DNA of 64,000 bases from BCD1 sp942492125 (GTDB taxonomy: Bacteria > Bacteroidota > Bacteroidia > Chitinophagales > Saprospiraceae), in contig CALODM010000032.1 of NCBI GenBank assembly GCA_942492125.1, positions 62,001 to 126,000 of the forward strand. The letters are read 5' to 3'. This document shows positions 54,239 through 63,098 of this stretch, one piece after another. A program made the translations under genes and the position numbers. Position 1 is the first letter of the stretch, and the number at the start of each line of letters is the position of its first letter. The notes beneath the pieces were generated by a model. The model saw nothing but the letters and a program-made list of their open reading frames with translations, had not been told where the DNA came from and did not search any database.

Positions 54239-55165
54239 ATGTCGACATACAGTTTGGCCATTCACGGCGGAGCAGGAACAATATTAAAATCGAGTATGAC
54301 AACGGAGCAGGAAGTTGAATACAGACAGGCTCTGGCGAATTCCCTGAAAGCCGGTGAGGCCATTTTAAAAACCGGCGGTAGTGCGATAAGTGCCGTTGAG
54401 GCAGCAGTATCTTCCATGGAAGATTGTCCCTTGTTCAATGCAGGCAAGGGGTCCGTATTTAACCACGAAGGCCTGCAAGAAATGGAAGGATCCATTATGG
54501 ATGGCAAAACACTGGACGCGGGAGCCATAACCATGGTCAGGAATATTCAGAACCCGATCCAACTCTGCAGAAAAGTGCTGGATCACTCTGAACACGTATT
54601 CCTGAGTGGGCAGGGAGCCATGGACTTTGCTAAAGAACACAACATGGTTTTCCAACCGGACGAATGGTTTTATTCCGAGTTCAGAAAAAGACAACTGGAA
54701 GCAGCCAAGCAGGAAGAAAAAAGCATACTGGACCATACCCCCATTATTAAAAAATACGGAACGGTAGGAGCTGTTGCCAGGGACATTAATGGCAACCTGG
54801 CAGCAGCCACTTCCACAGGAGGCATGACCAATAAAAAATACGGCCGCATCGGTGACAGCCCGTTAATCGGTGCGGGAACCTATGCCAACAATACCACCTG
54901 TGCAGTATCCTGCACCGGACATGGGGAGTTTTACATCAGGGGCATGGTCGCCTATGATGTTTCTTGTTTGATGGCATATAAAGGTTTGAGCCTGGATGAA
55001 GCTTGCCATGAAGTCATCCACCATAAGCAAATCGACATTGGAGGCAGTGGCGGATTGGTTGCCGTTGACGGTAATGGCAACCTCGCCCTGCCCTTTAACT
55101 CCGAAGGTATGTATCGGGGCTGGGTAAAAAAGGGGGAAGATGCTGTGGTGAAGATTTATCGTTAA
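54239..55165 (+). CDS. iaaA: Isoaspartyl peptidase / plant-type L-asparaginase
   Basis: 308 residues from ATG 54239 (MSTYSLAIHGGAGTI). Ntn hydrolase that autocleaves before a Thr nucleophile, here Thr175 in KKYGTVGAVARD; the substrate pocket motifs STGGMTNKKYGRIGDSPLIGAGTYA and CTGHGEFYIR are complete. It hydrolyses beta-aspartyl (isoAsp) dipeptides and L-Asn. No signal peptide after the chosen start, so cytoplasmic. Beta-Asp-Arg, the product of cyanophycinase, is a typical class of substrate, which ties it to the S51 genes at 43.8-46.0 kb. An upstream start at 54194 would extend into the sequence after the repeat array and is unlikely. Confidence 0.92.
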   Translation: MSTYSLAIHGGAGTILKSSMTTEQEVEYRQALANSLKAGEAILKTGGSAISAVEAAVSSMEDCPLFNAGKGSVFNHEGLQEMEGSIMDGKTLDAGAITMVRNIQNPIQLCRKVLDHSEHVFLSGQGAMDFAKEHNMVFQPDEWFYSEFRKRQLEAAKQEEKSILDHTPIIKKYGTVGAVARDINGNLAAATSTGGMTNKKYGRIGDSPLIGAGTYANNTTCAVSCTGHGEFYIRGMVAYDVSCLMAYKGLSLDEACHEVIHHKQIDIGGSGGLVAVDGNGNLALPFNSEGMYRGWVKKGEDAVVKIYR

Positions 55166-55234
55166 AGTAAGGCTCCCCCTATAAAAATGACAGCAAACTT
55201 ATTTGAGGGCTAAAACGGATTTTCAGAGATTATA

Positions 55235-55606
55235 TTACTCCAAATTCTTCACCCTCATCTCATAACTCCATTCGTTAAAATAAAGGTTGCGATCCTGGGT
55301 TTCCACTCTCTCCCCTTTGGAAATCTACTGTTTCACTGCGAAAATATTTTTTGGGAGGGTAAAAGGAACGGGAGTAATCGTCATTGATAATGAGCCGGTA
55401 TGGGTCAACCCCACAGGTATAGAAGTATTGCACATCCTCATCATCCGAATTTATCCTTTCAAAGGACTGATCCACCGGAACCCAGCCGAGGCCTTCGAAG
55501 TAAACTTCTGCCCAGTCATGCAAGCCTACCTCCCCGGGGATGAGGATCCAGCCGGATTGCCACTTGGCCGGGATGCCTTTATAGCGGGCCATGGTCATAA
55601 ACACAT
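55235..55606 (-). pseudogene. C-terminal half of a transglutaminase-like protein, truncated at the junction
   Basis: About 120 residues: MTMARYKGIPAKWQSGW, then GLHDWAEVYFEGLGWVPVDQSF with the catalytic His and Asp of the transglutaminase-like triad; the Cys-bearing half is missing. Further on, YFYTCGVDPYRLIINDDYSR and YPPKKYFRSETVDFQRGE follow. A frameshift near 55315, at a GGGG run, moves reading to ETQDRNLYFNEWSYEMRVKN, with the expected stop at 55235-55237. Base composition matches the Bacteroidota part. The 5' portion is replaced by histidine kinase sequence, giving an artificial-looking fusion. Confidence 0.8.
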
Positions 55607-55616
55607 TAATTTTTTG
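55600..55616. other. Chimeric junction between two genomes
   Basis: Homology changes within one open frame from histidine kinase (ILQSADTAQKI) to transglutaminase (FMTMARYKGIPAKW). At the same place GC content drops from about 48% to about 30%, and gene content, start-site signals and codon preference change. No insertion sequence, tRNA or attachment-like repeat is visible at the join. Most likely an assembly misjoin. Confidence 0.85.
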
Positions 55617-57086
55617 TGCTGTATCTGCTGATTGTAGAATAGTTGACAATTGCTTCCACTCTGTGGAACCTGGAATTTTACTTCCAATTAATAAATCTGC
55701 ATAACCTGAGATAACAGTAAGAATGTTGTTAAAGTCATGGGCAATGCCTCCAGCAAGTCTTCCAATGGATTCCATTTTTTGTGATTGAGACAGTTGTTCT
55801 TCAAGTTTCTTTTCTTTTGTAATATTTCTTTTTACAGCAGCAAAATGAGTTATTTTATTTTCATTGTTTTTATTGGAAAAATAATGCATTTTCAACAAAA
55901 ATATCTCCATTTTTACTTTTGTTTACAAGTTCATTTTTCCAAACATCTCCAGATGTTATTGTTTCCCAAATGTCTTTATAATATTTATTGTCATGATGTC
56001 CACTTTTAAGAATTGAAGGCTTTTTTCCCAATATTTCATTGGCTTTATATCCTGTTTGTTCCTCAAATGCAGGATTTATATATTCAACATATCCTTCAAT
56101 ATTTGTTATCATCAGAGATTCATCCATTTGTTCAATAACATTATATAAAAGCATGTAAGTTTCCTCAGATTCTCTTATATCTGAAATATCTTCCAGAGCT
56201 CCTTCAATAAACTCATTTTTTTTACCATTATTGTAAATAATACCTGTATCTCTTAGCCCAAATGACATTTTGTTTTTTTTTGTTTTCATTTGGAAAATAT
56301 TAGTTGTAATTCCATCTTGTTTCAAGAGATAATTTGATTAACTCTTTTTTTTCTATCAATAAAAAATTCAAATACATTATGCTTCTTTTAATTCTTGAGG
56401 ATTTTTAAAGCCAAAAATTTCAGCTAGTTTTTTGTTTGCAAAAAGAATTTCTCCTTTTTTATTTGTTCTATATATTCCAACAGGTAAAGTATTTATTAAA
56501 TTACTATATTCCACTTCGCTTGCAATTAATTTGTCCTTAATATATTCATCATATAGAGAACTATAAGTGTAGTTTAAAATTAATTTTGTCAATTGTTTGT
56601 CAATATCTAAAAATGTATAATTCAATTTGCTAGATAGTAAAATAATCATTAATAAATTTTTTTCTTTGAAGAGTAAAATGGAATAAGTAAATAATTTTAT
56701 ATTTATTGCCATTTTCTAAGTTTATGAAAAAAATGATTATCTCATTATTTTTCAAGCAAAATATATTCATTTTTACTACTATTTCCTCATGTTAAAAATA
56801 TTTTTAAATTCATTTGATAAATTTATTTTTTGGTTTATGTTATCTAATTGATATTTTATAGGTTACCAATTTTAAACCAGTTTTTGAATTTAAAATAAAT
56901 ACACCCACCTGAAGCGTCCATTGATTGTTTTAAACTTCTTAAAAGTTTAACACAAATTTTATTTAAACATATTGCATCAAAACTTATATTTTGTTTATCA
57001 ATTATATGAGAAATTTTCTTAAATATATAATTGAAATTTTCTTCATTTGAATTTGTTTTTTTTGTATTTGATGTCATTTTACCCAT
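55607..57086 (-). pseudogene. PAS-domain sensor histidine kinase, fragmented and truncated
   Basis: Pieces in order on the minus strand. 57086-56856: MGKMTSNTKKTNSNEENFNY... with LKQSMDASGGCIYF (GAF-like start). 56712-56377: a PAS domain (SNLINTLPVGIYRTNKKGEI). 56325-55870: a second PAS/PAC unit (SLMITNIEGYVEYINPAFEEQ, then DVWKNELVNKSKNGDIFVENAL). From about 55910: the HisKA domain with phospho-acceptor box GRLAGGIAHDFNNILTVISGY. At least three frame or stop breaks separate the pieces, mostly in A/T runs. The kinase ATPase domain is lost at the 55.6-kb junction. Some breaks may be sequence errors in a low-coverage AT-rich contig end. Low-GC organism. Confidence 0.75.
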
Positions 57087-57236
57087 ATCAATATTTAATA
57101 TTTTTACAATTAGTTTAACCGCTTTTCTAATTTAATTGTAGCATTAAATGTAATAAAATTTGATGTTTTTTTTTAATTTATATGAATAAGTTAAGAAGGT
57201 TGTTTAAAGTTGATTGTAATTTGAATGGATTAAATT

Positions 57237-57268
57237 AAAAAAGCCGGCTAAATTAATAACCGGCATTT
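57237..57268 (-). terminator. Terminator of the RRM protein gene
   Basis: On the minus strand GCCGG (57264-57260) and CCGGC (57247-57243) form a short GC stem, extended by an A/T stem with a bulge and followed by TTTTTT. It lies 27 bp past the stop at 57291. The region 57087-57236 shows no gene. Confidence 0.7.
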
Positions 57269-57290
57269 TGTTGATTTTGTAAATTAGATT

Positions 57291-57563
57291 CTAATATCTA
57301 TTACGTGATCTAGGTCTTTCTTCTCTTGGACGAGCTTCGTTAACTCTTAAATTTCTTCCGTTAAATTCTGTGTTGTTAAGAGTTTCAAGTACTTTTTGAG
57401 CTTCTTCATTGTTTTCCATTTCAACAAATGCAAAACCTTTTGATCTTCCAGTTTCTCTGTCGGTAATAATTCTTACGCTTCCAACTTCTCCGTGAGCACC
57501 ACATAGTTCCTTTAACTGATCTTCAGATGCGTCATAAGGAAGGTTACCAATATAAATATTCAT
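57291..57563 (-). CDS. RRM-domain RNA-binding protein
   Basis: 90 residues, a single RNA recognition motif with RNP2 (IYIGNLPYD) and RNP1 (KGFAFVEM), then a basic Arg-rich tail (PREERPRSRNRY). Small glycine- or arginine-tailed RRM proteins of this type occur in cyanobacteria and many other bacteria and are often cold-responsive; the exact role here is unknown. A strong Shine-Dalgarno GGAGGA precedes the ATG by about 9 nt, unlike genes left of 55.6 kb. Followed by a clear terminator. Monocistronic. Confidence 0.92.
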   Translation of the reverse strand: MNIYIGNLPYDASEDQLKELCGAHGEVGSVRIITDRETGRSKGFAFVEMENNEEAQKVLETLNNTEFNGRNLRVNEARPREERPRSRNRY

Positions 57564-57748
57564 TCAAAAAAATCCTCCGGTGGTTTAATAATTTCTAATC
57601 TTCCTGCTCATTCGATAAACCACATAATGAATGACAGGTAATTGTAAAAAAACACACGTATATTGTTACTTTTAACAAAATACTAAATAAGTATATCATG
57701 ACATTTTGAAAATGCAAGTAAAAAATTTATAATTTCAACTATAAAATA

Positions 57749-59429
57749 TTACTTTTTATTTTCAATTTTAGACCATGAGTCTTTTAATGCAACTGTTCTA
57801 TTAAACACTGGCACCTCTTTAGAGGTGTCTTTTTTGTCCAAACAAAAATATCCCGTTCTCAAAAATTGATAATTTTTTGATGGATTGGCATCTTTTAAGC
57901 TTGGTTCAAGTTTGCAATTTTCTATTGTAACAAGCGAGTCAGGATTAATGTTTGTAAGGAAATCCTTTCCTTCCTCGGTATCATAAGGGTTTTCTTTTGA
58001 AAACAAATGGGAATACATTCTTACTTCCCCATCAATGCAATGTGGTTTTGAAACCCAGTGAAGTGTCCCTTTAACTTTCCTGCCGTCATTAGTCCATCCC
58101 CCTTTTGAGGCTGGATCATATGTGCAATGAAGTTCAACTATATCACCTGTATTTTCATTTTTAATTACTTTTTCACAAGTCACGTAATAAGCATGTTTAA
58201 GTCTAACTTCTTTTCCTGGAGCCAATCTGAAATATTTTTTTGGTGCATCTTCTCTAAAATCTGTTTTTTCAATATAGATTTCTCTTGTAAATGGTATTTT
58301 TCTTTTTCCTGCACTTTCATCTTCAGGATTATTAACTGCATCAAATTCTTCAGTTTCATCTTCAGGGAAGTTGGTAATTATAACTTTTAGAGGATCTAAA
58401 ACAGCCATTACACGCAAAGCATTTTGATTTAAATCTTCCCTTAAACAATGTTCAAGTAAAGCAAAATCAACTGTAGAATTACTTTTTGCTACACCAATTC
58501 TTTCTGCAAAATCTTTAATAGCAAAAGGAGTATAACCTCTTCTTCTTAATCCTGATATAGTAGGCATTCTTGGATCATCCCATCCTGAAACATGACCTTC
58601 TTCAACCAGTTTTAGCAATTATCTTTTACTCATAACTGTGTAATTAAGATTTAGTCTAGCAAATTCAATTTGTTGAGGTTTATAGGCACCCAATTGATTC
58701 AAAAACCACTCATAAAGAGGTCTATGGGCTTCAAATTCAAGTGTACATATTGAATGGGTTATTCCTTCAATAGAATCTTCAAGACCATGTGCCCAATCAT
58801 ACATTGGATAAATACACCATTTATCTCCTGTTCTGATGGTGTTTAGCATGTAAAATTCTATACATAACAGGGTCTCTCATGTTGATATTTGGATCACTCA
58901 TGTCAATTTTAGCTCTCAAGGTTTTAGAGCCATCAGGAAATTCTCCTTCTTTCATTCTTTCAAATAAATTTAAATTTTCTTCAATTGAACGATTTCTATA
59001 TGGACTATTTTTCCCCAGTTCTTTTAAAGTTCCTCGATATTCTCTCATTTCTTCGGCATTTAAATCACAAACATATGCTTTTCCCTTTTTAATCAATTTT
59101 AAAGCATAATCATACATTTTATCAAAATATTCAGATGCAAAAAATAAACTATCTTCCCATGAAAATCCAAGCCATTCAACGTCTTCAATTATTGATTTTA
59201 CATATTCATCTTCTTCTTTTGCCGGGTTTGTGTCATCAAATCTTAAATTGCATTTCCCATTATATTCTTCTGCTAAACCGAAATTTAAACATATAGATTT
59301 GGCATGACCAATATGAAGATAACCATTTGGTTCAGGTGGAAATCTTGTATGTACTCTTCCTTCATATTTATCTGTTTCAAGATCTTTGTTAATTATTTCT
59401 CTAATAAAATGTATAGTTTTTTCTGTCAT
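57749..59429 (-). CDS. glnS: Glutaminyl-tRNA synthetase, interrupted by a frameshift and a nonsense codon
   Basis: Class I synthetase charging tRNA-Gln, about 560 residues if repaired. The N-terminal part has RFPPEPNGYLHIGHAKSICLNF (HIGH motif). An extra base near 58835 breaks the frame between LHAKHH and RTGDKWCIYPMYDWAHG. A TAA at 58621-58619 then follows MSKR in the KMSKS loop, after which LLKLVEEGHVSGWDDPRMPT continues in the same frame; Lys (AAA) is expected there. The anticodon-binding barrels and the C-terminus (DTSKEVPVFNRTVALKDSW) are complete. A Shine-Dalgarno AGAGGA lies 5 nt before the ATG. Sequence errors are likelier than a true pseudogene of an essential enzyme. Confidence 0.93.
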
Positions 59430-59487
59430 TTCATCCTCTCATAATTTAAATATCAGCTAATAATGTTAACACAGAGAAGAGGGAAAT

Positions 59488-60849
59488 TCAAAAATAGCTG
59501 TTAAAAGATTCTCTTAACGTTTTTGACATATTTATTTGAAATTTTGGTGATTGAAGTTTGGTAATTTGTTTATTATTTGTATAGGAACAATAAACTCTTT
59601 TAAAACCAAGAGCCTTTGCTTCTTTAATTCTTTTTTCAGCTTGGCTAACAGTTCTTAATTCCCCAGAAAGTCCAACTTCTCCTATAAACACATCTTCGGT
59701 TGCAAGAGGTTTATCAAGGAAACTTGAGGCAACTGCAAATGCTATCCCCAAATCTGCACCAGGTTCGTTTATTGAAAATCCTCCTGCAGCATTTACATAC
59801 ACATCATCTCTTTGAATTGCAAAATCAAGACGTTTTTCCATTATTGCAAGAAGCATTTGAAGTCTGTTAACATCTACTCCAATTGCCATTCTCCTTGGAT
59901 TTCCAAAACTTGTTTCTGATACCAGAGCTTGTATTTCAACAAGTAATGCTCTACTTCCTTCAACCGCTGAAATAATGGAAGATCCTGTTGTTTCAGGAGC
60001 TCTTTCAGAAATAAAAATATCAGAAGGATTGGTTACTTCCACCAGACCAACTTCAGTCATTTCAAAAATTCCAATTTCATTTGTTGAACCAAATCTATTT
60101 TTTACTGCCCGGATAATTCTTCTTGCATGAAATCTTTCTCCTTCAAAATAAAGAACAGTATCCACAATATGTTCAAGAGTTTTTGGTCCAGCAATAGAAC
60201 CTTCTTTTGTTATATGTCCAATAAGAACAAATGGGATTTCTGAGCTTTTTGCAGTTATTAAAAATTTATGAGTGGCTTCTCTTATTTGTGAGACAGTTCC
60301 TGGAGCTGAATTTAAATCTGGAGAATACATTGTTTGAATTGAATCTATTATGACAAAGGATGGATTTTCCTCTTCAATAAGTTTTAATATCCCGTCTATT
60401 GAGATTTCTCCAGACATTAAAACATTGTCAGACAGGGCATTTATTCTTTCCCCTCGCATTTTTATTTGTGAAGGGGATTCTTCTCCTGAAAAGTAAAGTA
60501 CTTTTTTCCCCTGATCAGCAATATTTTTGCAAACTTGAAGCATTAAAGTTGATTTTCCAATACCTGGTTCTCCTCCTAACAAAACAAGGGAACCAGGGAC
60601 AAATCCACCGCCTAAGCTTCTATCAAATTCAGAAATTCCAGTTTCGATTCTTGTTACAGTTTCATTTTCAACAGCACTTAACGGTAAGGGTTTTGCAAGT
60701 TTCGATAATGAAGATTGACGTTTTCCCTTATTTTTAACTTCTTTTATTTCAATAAATGAGTTCCAGCTATTGCAATCAGGGCATTTACCCATCCATTTTG
60801 TTGTCTGATATCCACAGTGTTCACATTCAAATTTAGTATTTTTTCCCAT
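59488..60849 (-). CDS. radA: DNA repair protein RadA (Sms)
   Basis: 453 residues, full length. Branch-migration ATPase acting in recombinational repair. A C4 zinc finger (CEHCGYQTTKWMGKCPDC) lies at the N-terminus, Walker A GGEPGIGKST near residue 88, the RadA signature VKNRFGSTNEIG near 250, and a Lon-protease-like C-terminal domain (AAGGFSINEPGADLGIAFAVASS, then VGLSGELRTVSQAEKRIKEA). Its start lies 4 bp after the mlaD stop, suggesting read-through from the Mla operon. Intact. Confidence 0.96.
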   Translation of the reverse strand: MGKNTKFECEHCGYQTTKWMGKCPDCNSWNSFIEIKEVKNKGKRQSSLSKLAKPLPLSAVENETVTRIETGISEFDRSLGGGFVPGSLVLLGGEPGIGKSTLMLQVCKNIADQGKKVLYFSGEESPSQIKMRGERINALSDNVLMSGEISIDGILKLIEEENPSFVIIDSIQTMYSPDLNSAPGTVSQIREATHKFLITAKSSEIPFVLIGHITKEGSIAGPKTLEHIVDTVLYFEGERFHARRIIRAVKNRFGSTNEIGIFEMTEVGLVEVTNPSDIFISERAPETTGSSIISAVEGSRALLVEIQALVSETSFGNPRRMAIGVDVNRLQMLLAIMEKRLDFAIQRDDVYVNAAGGFSINEPGADLGIAFAVASSFLDKPLATEDVFIGEVGLSGELRTVSQAEKRIKEAKALGFKRVYCSYTNNKQITKLQSPKFQINMSKTLRESFNSYF

Positions 60850-60853
60850 AGAA

Positions 60854-62329
60854 CTATTTTAATGAAACAGCTGACATTAAATGTTTAAAGTAATCATCTC
60901 TAAATCTAATACCAACACCAAAGAAAAGCTGACTTCTTTCTTTTTCAAGAAAATCATCATAACCACCTATAATATAAAAATCTTTATGAATTTTATATGA
61001 TGCAGAAAATTTTAAATGAGCACTTAAATCATTTTCTCTTGAAAAATCAAAAGCTTGAAAAGAAAGACTAATAGGATTATTTGACTTTGTATTGTAATTT
61101 ATTCCAAATCCACCTTTTGATTCAATTAATCCTATTTGAACCAGGAAATCGCCAAAATTTTGACCAATTAGAGCATTGTAAGTGAAAGAATCTTGTGTTC
61201 TTACTATTGTTTCAGTGTAATCATCTCTAATTGATCCATCAGGATTGGTAATTACATGATGAAATTCGTAGTTTTTTGTTTTTCCATAAGGATCATCAAT
61301 TAATTCAACTTTATAAGCTCTTTTGCCTTCAGGAACAATATCAACAGAAAAGTAGCTTTTATTTTGCTTAAGATCAAACATATATTCAGTTCTAAATCCT
61401 AAATATAAACCTGTATCCTTAAATGTTCCAAGGTAGTCACTTGCTCCATCCGCTGCTTTTTTTATTGAATTTAAAGTATTATTAAAGTTTGTATGGGTTT
61501 CTTCATCATTTACCAATTTTCCAATGGTTCCTTTTCCTGTGCTAATTTTTTTAGAAATATCTTCAATATAAACAAGTGTATCGTTTAATTTTTTTGTACC
61601 TTCTTTTGCATTGGCTATAGTTTCGGTAATATTTGCATCATTTTTATCAACTAAATTGTTCAAATTGGTTGCCAATTTATCAAGTTTTGAAGATAAAATA
61701 GGAATTTGTTGTTTTAAATCAGCTGTAAATGATTGAATATTATCAATAGAATTTGAAAAATTATCTTTATTTCTTTCTGTTATTGCTCTTATCACAGTTG
61801 TAATTCTATCGATATTTTCTAAAATGTTTGCAATTTGTTCCTCACCTTTATTGGTTCCAACAGTATTGCTTAAAGAAGTTGTGATTGTTTTTACATCTTT
61901 TGCAACTGAATATACAATATCCATTATATCATCCATTGTAACTGATTTGTCGCTATTTAGAGAATCTCCTTGACCTACAAAATTTCCTTTGTTTTCGCCT
62001 GGATAGACTTCAACATATTTATCACCTAAAATTCCTTTTGCCACAACTTTTATCTTTGAACTTGCAGGCAGTTGCACATTATCATATATTTCCATAACAA
62101 CTTTTGCCTTTCCATCTTCAAGAATAATATCCGTTACTTTTCCTATCTTTACCCCTGCCAGTCTTATGTCAGTATTTTTATCTAAACCTTGAGCAGTTTC
62201 AAGAATTGCAGTTAAAGTATAAAATTTACCTTTTTGAAAAAAGTCAAACTGGCTTGTTTTCATAATCAAAACACCGATAACTATAATAGTTATTAGAAAA
62301 AACAGCCCAACCTTACTTTCTGTATTCAT
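60854..62329 (-). CDS. MCE/MlaD-family lipid transporter subunit with beta-rich C-terminus
   Basis: 491 residues. A single N-terminal membrane helix (VGLFFLITIIVIGVLIM) and one MCE domain (LDKNTDIRLAGVKIGKVTDI ... VVAKGILGDKYVEVYPGE) anchor it to the inner-membrane MlaFE complex. A coiled-coil/helical stretch from about 150 to 290 has heptad-like repeats (NIDRITTVIRAI, LDKLATNLNNLV). The last 190 residues are made of alternating strands (LYLGFRTEYMFDLKQNKSYF; ISLSFQAFDFSREND; SQLFFGVGIRFRDDYF), resembling an outer-membrane barrel. It moves phospholipids or other hydrophobic molecules across the envelope. A Shine-Dalgarno AGAGGTG precedes the start. Downstream of mlaF in one operon. Confidence 0.9.
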   Translation of the reverse strand: MNTESKVGLFFLITIIVIGVLIMKTSQFDFFQKGKFYTLTAILETAQGLDKNTDIRLAGVKIGKVTDIILEDGKAKVVMEIYDNVQLPASSKIKVVAKGILGDKYVEVYPGENKGNFVGQGDSLNSDKSVTMDDIMDIVYSVAKDVKTITTSLSNTVGTNKGEEQIANILENIDRITTVIRAITERNKDNFSNSIDNIQSFTADLKQQIPILSSKLDKLATNLNNLVDKNDANITETIANAKEGTKKLNDTLVYIEDISKKISTGKGTIGKLVNDEETHTNFNNTLNSIKKAADGASDYLGTFKDTGLYLGFRTEYMFDLKQNKSYFSVDIVPEGKRAYKVELIDDPYGKTKNYEFHHVITNPDGSIRDDYTETIVRTQDSFTYNALIGQNFGDFLVQIGLIESKGGFGINYNTKSNNPISLSFQAFDFSRENDLSAHLKFSASYKIHKDFYIIGGYDDFLEKERSQLFFGVGIRFRDDYFKHLMSAVSLK

Positions 62330-62349
62330 TTTTCACCTCTATATATAAA

Positions 62350-63084
62350 TTATTCATTATTAATTCTGCCTTTTAAGAAGCGTTTTACTATATCGACATC
62401 GGCTTTTAGGAATTCATCTGGAGTTCCTATAAAAACAATTTTTCCTTCATGAAGCATTCCAATTCTGTCTGCAATCTCAAAGGCACTTACCATATCATGT
62501 GTAATGGTAACTGTTGTAACATCCATACCTTTTCTTAAATTATTAATTATCTCATCTATTTGATCCGTCATTACTGGGTCAAGACCTGTTGTTGGTTCGT
62601 CAAAAAGTAATATTTCAGGATTTAATGCAATAGCTCTTGCAAAACCTGCTCGTCTTCTCATTCCGCCAGATAACTCAGCAGGACGAAGATTTTCATTTCC
62701 TGTAAGACCAACCATTTCCAAACAATGTGCGACTCTTTTTTTGATTTCATTTTCAGAAAATTTTGTATGTCTCCTTATGGGAAATGCAACATTTTCAAAA
62801 ACTGACATAAAATCAAATAGGGCAGCTTCTTGAAAGCTCATCCCAAATCTTTTTCTAATTTCAAACCATTGATTTCTGGTAAATTCTGTTACATCTTTCC
62901 CATCAACATATACTTTTCCTTTATCAGGGGAAAGTATGCCAATAATGTGTTTTAACATGACTGATTTACCTGTTCCAGATCCACCTAAGATGACAAAAGA
63001 TTCTCCTTTTTGGATATTTAAGGAAATACCATCAAGAACTATCTTTTTACCAAATGCTTTATATATATTTTCTAGTTTTATCAT
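62350..63084 (-). CDS. mlaF: MlaF-type ABC transporter ATPase
   Basis: 244 residues, cytoplasmic nucleotide-binding subunit of the MCE lipid transporter. Walker A LGGSGTGKSVM, Q-loop MSFQEAALFD, signature LSGGMRRRAGFARAI, Walker B ILLFDEPTTGLDP and switch His (ITHDM) are all present. The GM-R-R form of the signature is typical of MlaF/Ttg2A rather than importers. 14 bp downstream of mlaE and 20 bp upstream of mlaD. Intact. Confidence 0.95.
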   Translation of the reverse strand: MIKLENIYKAFGKKIVLDGISLNIQKGESFVILGGSGTGKSVMLKHIIGILSPDKGKVYVDGKDVTEFTRNQWFEIRKRFGMSFQEAALFDFMSVFENVAFPIRRHTKFSENEIKKRVAHCLEMVGLTGNENLRPAELSGGMRRRAGFARAIALNPEILLFDEPTTGLDPVMTDQIDEIINNLRKGMDVTTVTITHDMVSAFEIADRIGMLHEGKIVFIGTPDEFLKADVDIVKRFLKGRINNE

Positions 63085-63098
63085 ATTGTTTTGCCTTT

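Noticed and set aside
55275..55910. Novel histidine kinase-transglutaminase fusion protein
   Set aside because: Both partners are truncated mid-domain, composition shifts at the join, and the neighbouring gene sets are unrelated; a misjoin explains it better.
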